Of a stretch of DNA of 64,000 bases, positions 58,203 to 64,000 are shown piece by piece. Under the pieces are notes generated by a model, which saw only the letters and a list, made by a program, of their open reading frames with translations, made no database searches and was not told where the DNA came from. Positions within the stretch are counted from its first letter, which is position 1. Every line of letters begins with the position of its first letter. The stretch is from Verrucomicrobiota bacterium. Lineage in GTDB: Bacteria > Verrucomicrobiota > Kiritimatiellia > RFP12 > UBA1067. The stretch is taken from positions 35,902 through 99,901 of the forward strand of contig JAHFSX010000023.1 in NCBI GenBank assembly GCA_023269675.1, written 5' to 3'. The translations under genes were made by a program, and so were the position numbers.

Positions 58203-58270
58203 CGCCCATGCGCAGGGATGCGCACGGCACATTCGGCGATGTGGCACGCCCATCCTTGGGCGTGCGTCAG
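58203..58270. repeat. REP-like palindromic element, copy 5, overlapping a stop codon
   Basis: Closest to consensus: ATGCGCAGGGATGCGCACGG, CACATTCGGCGATGTGG, then CACGCCCA-TCCT-TGGGCGTGCG followed by TCAGG. The TCA at 58267-58269 is the TGA stop of the leftward ATP-grasp gene; copy 4 has the same TCAGG, so the element supplies that gene's stop codon. Confidence 0.85.
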
Positions 58271-59229
58271 GGCGCGGTGTCCGGGAACAGATAGTCCAGG
58301 AAACGCCGGGCGACGGTCTCGCCTTCGGGGGGCGAGATGGCCATGTCCGGGCTGACCTCGATGACCGTGCAGCGGCGGCGGTCGACCAGGAAGTCCACGC
58401 CCACCAGCGGCAGGCTCAGCTCGCGGGCGATCCGCTGCGCGAGAGCCAGCGCGCGGGGCGGCACCTGGTCGGTGACGACGTCGACGGTGCCGCCCGTGTG
58501 GTAGTTGTTGGTCAGCCGCACGCGCACGCGTTCGCCGGGCGCGGGGACTTCGTCGGGCGAGCGTCCCAGTTCAGTGAGGTTGCGGCGCGTTTCGGCGTTC
58601 CAGGGGATCACGTTGCTGGGATCGTCCTTGCGGCGCTGCGCGTTGCGGCGGCGGATCAGCTGGAGGACGGTACGGCGCCCGTCGCCCGTGACAGAGGCGG
58701 GATGGCGGCGGATGGCGGCGGCCAGCTCCCCGCCCACGAGGATCACGCGCAGGTCCTCGCCGGGCACGGTCTCCTCGAGAATCACGTCGCGTTCGTAGCG
58801 CCGCGCGAAGCGCACGGCGGCGTGCAGCTCCTCCGGGGTGCGCACGCCCATCGAGACGCCGTGTCCGCCCCACTGCGAGCAGGGCTTGACGACGACCGGC
58901 GCGTGGCGGCGCAGGAAGTCGAGGGCGGCTTCGGTGTGCGCGTCGTCGTAAGGGAGCTGCGCGGGCACGGGGATGCGGGCGCGGCTGAGCCACGCGTGGC
59001 CGGCGCGCTTGTTGTTGACCAGGTTGTAGGTCGCGGCGCCGACCCGGTCCGTCAGGGCGTTGAAGCAGCGCACGCTCCGGCCGCCGCGGCTGAGGTCAAA
59101 GACCGGCAGGTCGGGATCGGGGTTGACGAGCGTGACGCGGATGCCGCGCCGCAGGGCCTCGTCCGTGAGGGTGGTGGTGTAGGGCGTGAGGGCCTTGAAA
59201 AGGGCGCGGGTCTCGGGAGTGTTACGCAT
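58267..59229 (-). CDS. ATP-grasp ligase (RimK/glutathione-synthetase/cyanophycin-synthetase-like)
   Basis: 320-residue ATP-grasp enzyme that would join a carboxylate to an amine using ATP. The N-terminal pre-ATP-grasp part (LFKALTPYTTTLTDEALRRGIRV) is followed by lysine-bearing strands (APVVVKPCSQWGGHGVSMGV) and ERDVILEETVPGEDLRVILVGGELAAAIRR, and the Mg-binding end VGVDFLVDRRRCTVIEVSPDMA, which has the acidic/Asn-type pattern with Ser-Pro in place of N-x-N. The ATG at 59229 is used; the frame extends to 59316. It is not in an operon with related genes, and the substrate is unknown. Its stop codon lies inside REP copy 5. Confidence 0.82.
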   Translation of the reverse strand: MRNTPETRALFKALTPYTTTLTDEALRRGIRVTLVNPDPDLPVFDLSRGGRSVRCFNALTDRVGAATYNLVNNKRAGHAWLSRARIPVPAQLPYDDAHTEAALDFLRRHAPVVVKPCSQWGGHGVSMGVRTPEELHAAVRFARRYERDVILEETVPGEDLRVILVGGELAAAIRRHPASVTGDGRRTVLQLIRRRNAQRRKDDPSNVIPWNAETRRNLTELGRSPDEVPAPGERVRVRLTNNYHTGGTVDVVTDQVPPRALALAQRIARELSLPLVGVDFLVDRRRCTVIEVSPDMAISPPEGETVARRFLDYLFPDTAP

Positions 59230-59550
59230 CGTGGCGACCAGTATCCAAGAACCGGATGCGGGGCGCAACCGGAAAAAGAAAATTGCGGTTTCCGGACAGC
59301 GTGAAAGCGGGTACAATCCGACGCGTGTATCCGAGGCTTATTAAACCGCTTTCCTTGACTGATGGCTGAAAGCGATCATGGACGGGAACAGGTTTTAACC
59401 ACCCGGGCACCCAGGGCGCCACGTTCGCAAAGAATCAGCTTGGGGCTGCTCAGTGTTCTTGGAGTCTTGGCGGTAAGAGATCTTTTGGACCCGGCTATTT
59501 CGGGTCAGGTTACACGGGTGAAGAGTTGATAACAGGGAGAAAGAGACGTT
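59230..59550. other. 321-base divergent spacer without a gene
   Basis: Contains a CTTGGAGTCTTGGCGG heptad-type repeat at 59458-59473 and a GGGAGAAAGAG ribosome-binding region before the deaminase ATG. No other feature was recognised. Confidence 0.55.
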
Positions 59551-60027
59551 ATGGCGGCAAAAAAGAAGGTGGTTGATCCGCGTCCGGACTGGGACACGTA
59601 TTTCATGGAGATCGCGCTGGTGACGGCCACGCGCGCGAACTGCTCGCGGCGCAAGGTGGCGGCGGTGGTCGTCTCTGAAAACCGCGTCATTTCGACCGGC
59701 TACAACGGGACGCCGCGCGGCGTGAAGAACTGTTTCGAGGGCGGTTGCCCGCGGTGCGCGGGCACGGCGCCGTCGGGCGCCAGCCTGGAGGAGTGCATCT
59801 GCGTGCACGCCGAGCAGAACGCGATCTGTCAGGCGGCCTACTACGGCATCCGGCTGGCGGGCGCGACGATCTACGTGACGATCAGCCCGTGCCTGACCTG
59901 CGCGAAACTGCTGATCAACGCGGGCATCAAAGAGGTGGTCTACGGCGGCGATTACGCCTTTACGGAGCAGACCGAGCTGTTGCTCAAAGAGGCGGGGGTA
60001 AAGTGCCGCCGCTATAAGAGAGCGTAG
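59551..60027 (+). CDS. Deoxycytidylate (dCMP) deaminase
   Basis: Zinc enzyme converting dCMP to dUMP for thymidylate synthesis. The 158-residue protein has the deaminase motif HAEQN (His86, Glu88) and PCLTC (Cys114, Cys117), and the additional zinc-type cysteine cluster CFEGGCPRC (61-69) seen in ComEB/dCMP deaminases. GTPRG and SRRKVAAVVV fit the substrate-binding strands. GGGAGAAAGAG precedes the ATG. The last 44 bases overlap the end of the CotH gene on the opposite strand. Confidence 0.94.
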   Translation: MAAKKKVVDPRPDWDTYFMEIALVTATRANCSRRKVAAVVVSENRVISTGYNGTPRGVKNCFEGGCPRCAGTAPSGASLEECICVHAEQNAICQAAYYGIRLAGATIYVTISPCLTCAKLLINAGIKEVVYGGDYAFTEQTELLLKEAGVKCRRYKRA

Positions 60028-63000
60028 ACGGCCAGACGCGCAGCCGGAAATAAAGGTGCGGATGTTCCGCCAGCTCCTCGGGGGTCAGGCGGAACGTCCA
60101 CCGGTAGCCGTCGCTGGTGTTCTCGGCCGTGAGGGCCGAGGTGTCGGTGTCGAACCACTCGAGCAGGTCTTCAGACTCCTCCAGTATCGCCCAGACGTCG
60201 GGCCGGTCGAGGGCCTGGTGGTACGAGACGCAGAGGCCCTCCTCGCCCACGTGGAAACCCTGCATGTCCGAGCGCCCCCGGTCGTCAGGATCCTGCGGGT
60301 CGGCGCCGGTGTAGTATTCGATCAGGTTGGCCACGCCGTCGCCGTCGTCGTCGCTTTCGGGCGCGGTGATGCCGCGCAGCCCGAACCACTCCCAGTAGCA
60401 GCCCGAACCCGGCGTCGGGACCGCGGCCTGCCAGGTCACGCCCTCTTCCGGCCCGAACGCGGCGCGGTTGAGGGAGCAGCCGTCGCCGTCGGCGCTCTTG
60501 GGCCATTTGCCCGAGGTCTTGTAGGTGAGCAGGTCGAGCAGCAGGCCGTCGCGGTTGAGCAGCGTCACGGTTTCGCCGGAGTCGCTGAGGCCTCCATACA
60601 GCCAGGCGGCGATCGGGGTGACCGCGCTGCCGTAGCGCTCCTTGAAGGCCTCGCTGTGGCGGGCGATGACCGCGTGCTCGCCGGGCTTGAGAAGCGCGGG
60701 CCCCAGGATCAGCTCGTCGGCGGGCATGCCTTCCGGGAAGCGGCAGCCGGTGAGGCAGACGTCGCAGTCGGCGGCGTTCAGGAGCTCCACGAATTCATAG
60801 GCGCGGTCGTTGAGTTCCGGCAGGTGGTTGACCTGAGCGGGCATGGCGGGGTGGTAATGGACTTCGCTGAGCCGGATGTCGCCGGGCTGGGCGTAGCGGC
60901 CGCCGATCAGGTATTCGGCGCGGGCGGCGAGGCCCCAGCGGCTGTCGGCGGAGTTGTAGGCGCGCGCGTAGAGCAAGGTCGGCGACAGCAGCGAGAGCGT
61001 CGTGCCGGAGGCGCAGGACAGGGCCGACGGGTGGGGCTGGTTGTTCCAGAGGGCCGGGTCGGTGCCGTCCAGCGTGTAGCGGATCTGGTTGCCCTCGGGC
61101 GCGGTCAGCGTGACGTTCACCCGCGTGCCCGCGGGGCGCACGCAGGAGCCCTGCGAGAGGGTGACCGCCTTGAGGAGCGAGCACTTGGCGTACAGGTTCT
61201 GGTCGATCCAGGCGGCGTGGTTGGTGACGAACCAGGTGAGCCACAGCACTTCGCTGGGGTGGGTGGTGCCGAACTGCTGGCTGGGGCGTTGCCCCCACTT
61301 GACGATGTCGCGCTCGGCGGCGGCCTCGGGGATTTGCGCCTTGAGCCGGTCGATGGTGGCGACGAGATTGGACTCCGACCAGGTTCCTCTGCGCAGCTCG
61401 AGCCAGCGGTCCCAGTAGAGGCGCTGAAACGCGGGCTGGGCATGGAGCTTGCCCCAGAAGTCGCCGCGGATGAAGGGTTCCGGCGAGAAGGTCCAGGCGT
61501 CCCAGCGCTTGACGTTGGGGAAGGAGGCTTCGCTGTAGCCGTAAGGCCCGAGGGAGCGGTCGAAGTCCCAGAGCGGGCCGGCCATGATCTTGCCGCTGCG
61601 GTCCTTGTGGAACCAGGAGCTGAGCGTGAGGAGGTCGACGTCCATGGAGAACATCTTGTAGATGTGGAAGTCGACCCAGGAGGGCAGGTCGATCAGGGTG
61701 CCGACCCCGTTCGTCGGGTTCATGGGGGCGGAGCCGTAGACGGTGTCCTCGAAGGCGTTGAAGGCGTCGACGATGTAGCGGCTCTGCTCAGGCTGGACCG
61801 TGTCGGTTTTCGGGTAGGCCAGCACCATGTAGCGTCCTAAGCTGTTCGGGAAGTTGCGGGCCGTGCGCCAATAGAACTCGTCCGCGTCGTTGCGGTCGGT
61901 CTTGAAGAGGTAGCTGCCCGAGAGATTGGGCTGGGAGACCTCGGCGGGCGAGACGATGTCATCGATGGGCACGCGTCCGGCGCCGGCCTTGATACGCTCC
62001 TCGATGACGTAGAGGCCGACGTACTTGGCGGCGGAAAGCGCGTCGGTCTCGTTGCCGATGGCGAACAGCTCCACCCAGCGCGTGCGCGGGGCGTAGCGGC
62101 CGATCTGGCGCGAGAGGTCGAAGAGCAGGGCGTCGTGCATGTAGGTGCGGTCGTAGCTGTAGCACGTGATCAGGGCGAAGTCCGAGCCCGCGGGGAAGCC
62201 GCTGATCTCGAGCTTCTTGTCGTCGTTGTCCTCGCCCCAGAAGCTGAGCGCGTAGGGTTTCTTGGGAAAGCCGGAGGAGGACGAGCCGCGGATGTGGATG
62301 CCGGCGCGCGCGGTGAGGGCCGGCGCGCTGGTGAGGCAGGCCGTGCCGCCGACCGGCTCGATGAGCTGGACGGAACAGGCGGTGTAGTTGGTGGACTCGG
62401 CGGTGGGGATGCCGTTCAGCACGGGGTCGGTCTCGCGCAGCACGAGAATGGGCAGGGCGGTCGCGAAATTGAGCGTGGCGGCGTCGGCCGCCGCGAAGGT
62501 GTATTGGGCCGTGGCGGTCTCGCCACTGCGCCCCACGGCGTCGAAGACCCGGGCGCGGATGTGGAGCGAGGCGGAGACGGCGATCGGACCCGCGTACAGG
62601 GTGCCGGTGGTGAAAGAGGGCTCCGCGCCGTTGGTCGTGTAACGGATGGTCTGGCCGGTGAGGTTGCCGGAGAGGGTGAGCGTGAAGGGCGCGGTGACGA
62701 TGTTCTGGGGCTCGGAATAAATCACGGTCTGCGGCAGACGTTGGCCGGTCTCGTCGCCGTTCAGGATGCCGGGCGTGGCGGTGATCAGGAAGGTGGGCTC
62801 GTTGGTGGCGACCATCGTCCTCAAGGTGGAGATCAGTCGCGGCTTCAGGAAAAGGTCGCTGCTGGAGGCGTTGGCGTTCATCAGGTGGATGGCCAGGATA
62901 TTGACGCCGTCGGTCAGGGCGTTGGTGGCGGCGCTGATGTCGGTCAGGGCGAGCGTGACGGGGTCGCCGAGAGGCGTGCCGGCGGCGTAATTGGTGCTGC

Positions 63001-63814
63001 TCAGCGTCTGGTACGGGGGCGAGTTCGCGCCGCACGCGAACGTGCCGTTGATGAAGACGGCCGCCCCGTCGTCGTAGGTCATGTCGAAGGACAGCGACTT
63101 GACGGCCGCCGCGCTGGGGAGGCTGAAGGCCGCGCGCAGGTAGACGCCCGGCTTGCCGGCGGCCATGCTTTGGAGGTTCAAGTGGATGTCCGGGAACCAG
63201 GCCGGCGCCGGTGCCGTGGTTTTGAAGCCGACCGAAAAGAGTCCGCCGGTCCACGACGCGTCGTTGAAGGCCGGCTGCCGCCACGTCGTGCCGAGGCTGT
63301 TGTCGGCGGGGCAGTAGGCGCGGACCGGCGACGTGTTGGAGACCAGCACTGTCGTGTTGGTGATCGCGAACGAGAGCGCGTAGCCGTAGGCGATGTTCTC
63401 GTACTGCGCGGGAAAGGCGGGGGCGTAGTCGTGCACCAGCGCGCCGCCGGCGTCGTAGAGGCCGAGGTATTCGCCCTTCTTGCTGAGCGCGAAGGTGGCG
63501 TGCAGCTCGCCGGCCGGATCGCGCGCGTCGGTGTTCGAGGCCCAGACGAGCCGCGTGCCCCACGGCGGCAGGGTGACGTCCGGCAGGACCCATTTGTCGG
63601 GGTCGGCCGCGTCGTCGGTCAGCGACCAGCCCAGCAGGCTGATCGCCCGGCCGGTGGTGTTCTGGAGCTCGATCCAGTCGGAGGCGAGGCCGGAGGCGTC
63701 GCGCACGAAGCCGTTGTTCTCCGCCATGAACTCGGAAATGACAACAGGGGGAGTCGCCGCGCAGAAGCGCGCGGCCAGAATGGCGATTGCCAGCGCCCAT
63801 CCATTCCTGTTCAT
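59984..63814 (-). CDS. Secreted CotH-kinase family exoprotein with lamin-tail and chitobiase-like domains
   Basis: 1276-residue exported protein. A signal peptide (ALAIAILAARFCAA) precedes a lamin-tail domain (VVISEFMAENNGFV, WIELQNTTG, about 25-140), a beta-sandwich (about 160-345), a CHB_HEX_C-type repeat (FTLTLSGNLTGQTIRYTTNG), the CotH kinase-like domain (about 470-885) with GIHIRGSSSSGFPKKPYAL, DRTYMHDALLFDLSRQIG and PLWDFDRSLG, a second CHB_HEX_C repeat (IRYTLDGTDP), a second lamin-tail domain (DIRLSEVHYHP) and a DDDGDGVANLIEYYTGADP calcium-type segment. CotH domains are atypical protein kinases in spores; in PVC exoproteins the role is unknown. Start: ATG 63814 has AGGG at 6 bases; ATG 63820 is possible. 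Confidence 0.88.
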   Translation of the reverse strand: MNRNGWALAIAILAARFCAATPPVVISEFMAENNGFVRDASGLASDWIELQNTTGRAISLLGWSLTDDAADPDKWVLPDVTLPPWGTRLVWASNTDARDPAGELHATFALSKKGEYLGLYDAGGALVHDYAPAFPAQYENIAYGYALSFAITNTTVLVSNTSPVRAYCPADNSLGTTWRQPAFNDASWTGGLFSVGFKTTAPAPAWFPDIHLNLQSMAAGKPGVYLRAAFSLPSAAAVKSLSFDMTYDDGAAVFINGTFACGANSPPYQTLSSTNYAAGTPLGDPVTLALTDISAATNALTDGVNILAIHLMNANASSSDLFLKPRLISTLRTMVATNEPTFLITATPGILNGDETGQRLPQTVIYSEPQNIVTAPFTLTLSGNLTGQTIRYTTNGAEPSFTTGTLYAGPIAVSASLHIRARVFDAVGRSGETATAQYTFAAADAATLNFATALPILVLRETDPVLNGIPTAESTNYTACSVQLIEPVGGTACLTSAPALTARAGIHIRGSSSSGFPKKPYALSFWGEDNDDKKLEISGFPAGSDFALITCYSYDRTYMHDALLFDLSRQIGRYAPRTRWVELFAIGNETDALSAAKYVGLYVIEERIKAGAGRVPIDDIVSPAEVSQPNLSGSYLFKTDRNDADEFYWRTARNFPNSLGRYMVLAYPKTDTVQPEQSRYIVDAFNAFEDTVYGSAPMNPTNGVGTLIDLPSWVDFHIYKMFSMDVDLLTLSSWFHKDRSGKIMAGPLWDFDRSLGPYGYSEASFPNVKRWDAWTFSPEPFIRGDFWGKLHAQPAFQRLYWDRWLELRRGTWSESNLVATIDRLKAQIPEAAAERDIVKWGQRPSQQFGTTHPSEVLWLTWFVTNHAAWIDQNLYAKCSLLKAVTLSQGSCVRPAGTRVNVTLTAPEGNQIRYTLDGTDPALWNNQPHPSALSCASGTTLSLLSPTLLYARAYNSADSRWGLAARAEYLIGGRYAQPGDIRLSEVHYHPAMPAQVNHLPELNDRAYEFVELLNAADCDVCLTGCRFPEGMPADELILGPALLKPGEHAVIARHSEAFKERYGSAVTPIAAWLYGGLSDSGETVTLLNRDGLLLDLLTYKTSGKWPKSADGDGCSLNRAAFGPEEGVTWQAAVPTPGSGCYWEWFGLRGITAPESDDDGDGVANLIEYYTGADPQDPDDRGRSDMQGFHVGEEGLCVSYHQALDRPDVWAILEESEDLLEWFDTDTSALTAENTSDGYRWTFRLTPEELAEHPHLYFRLRVWPSTLSYSGGTLPPPL

Positions 63815-63826
63815 TGGCATCCCTGT

Positions 63827-63856
63827 ATTATAGTTGAAGCCGCGAAGGGTATCCAA
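63827..63856 (-). promoter_or_regulatory. Promoter of the CotH gene, very short leader
   Basis: TTGGAT (complement of 63851-63856), 18 bases, perfect TATAAT (complement of 63827-63832). The predicted start lies near 63820, leaving 0-7 bases of leader before ATG 63820 or 63814. Confidence 0.5.
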
Positions 63857-63862
63857 CAGATT

Positions 63863-64000
63863 TTGTCCGGTGAGCGCGGGCCGCGAAGTGCAAAATGAAA
63901 TGCACGCTTCTGAGAAAATGGGAAAAGTTGGGGACGGAGGCGAGGAAGCCCTGGGACCCGGAGAGCCCGAAGGGCTTTCCGGGAGGGCTGACGCAGCGCC
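63863..64000. other. Right-edge spacer with hairpin; possible gene start
   Basis: A hairpin CCGGAGAGCCC-GAA-GGGCTTTCCGG lies at about 63958-63982. An open frame from ATG 63895 runs off the edge, but no motif or ribosome-binding site supports it. Confidence 0.3.

Noticed and set aside
63895..64000. Partial rightward ORF at the right edge
   Set aside because: Only 35 codons, overlapping a hairpin, with no ribosome-binding site or motif.

Overview
This 64 kb window comes from a high-GC bacterial chromosome. No phage, plasmid, transposase, rRNA, tRNA or CRISPR signal was recognised. The gene content suggests a Kiritimatiellota/Verrucomicrobiota-type (PVC) heterotroph that degrades polysaccharides. 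The evidence is several secreted glycoside hydrolases, a CE7 esterase, Tat-exported Gfo/Idh/MocA oxidoreductases and xylose-isomerase-like TIM barrels, a large CotH/lamin-tail exoprotein, a CBS-type pyrophosphatase together with a K+-dependent membrane pyrophosphatase, and intergenic spacers rich in hairpins and short tandem repeats. The taxonomic assignment is an inference; no 16S or marker search was possible.

Layout. 1-3200: leftward biotin operon bioB-bioF-bioH-bioC, with a clear BirA operator inside a sigma70-type promoter; bioH carries an in-frame TGA. 3336-6298: a CE7-type esterase and a GH1 beta-glucosidase. 6393-8471: a PAS-PAS hybrid histidine kinase. 8472-12678: two Tat-exported sugar-type enzymes set in a repeat-rich stretch that includes a MITE-like inverted-repeat unit and a 0.9 kb mosaic tandem array. 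12679-14824: citrate synthase and an exported alpha/beta hydrolase.

15026-26835 is the housekeeping core: CBS-pyrophosphatase, ftsH, folP, cdaA, cdaR, ftsK, a rodZ-like gene and, convergent, rpoN. It couples c-di-AMP synthesis to folate, envelope and DNA-translocation functions. 27032-32132: a Gfo/Idh/MocA protein, a PaaK-type adenylate-forming enzyme and an OppB/OppC permease pair with an unusual insertion. 32186-37285: a XylR-like AraC regulator diverging from a secreted beta-helix protein and a clan GH-A glycosidase; this carbohydrate cassette is visibly less GC-rich in its regulator part. 37289-39040: a lipoprotein built from aromatic-Pro pseudo-repeats. 39152-42081: an aroK-aroB fusion and aroC. 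42228-46250: a 1340-residue multidomain glycosidase. 46460-48850: membrane pyrophosphatase with a textbook terminator.

49046-53465: a leftward group with a TIM-barrel isomerase, a DUF1294/OB protein, a FAD oxidoreductase and rlmN. 53612-58077: a PEP-synthase-like ATP-grasp protein with a degenerate KaiC-like head, followed by two small exported proteins. 58267-63814: an ATP-grasp enzyme, dCMP deaminase and a CotH exoprotein whose 3' end overlaps the deaminase gene.

Three genome-scale patterns stand out: a dispersed palindromic (REP-like) family present in five copies, unrelated 7-nt tandem arrays in many intergenic gaps, and a recurring TATACT-type -10 element. No clearly new multi-gene defence or mobile system was found. 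The most unusual items are the repeat systems, the pseudo-repeat lipoprotein, the OppB insertion and the disrupted bioH.
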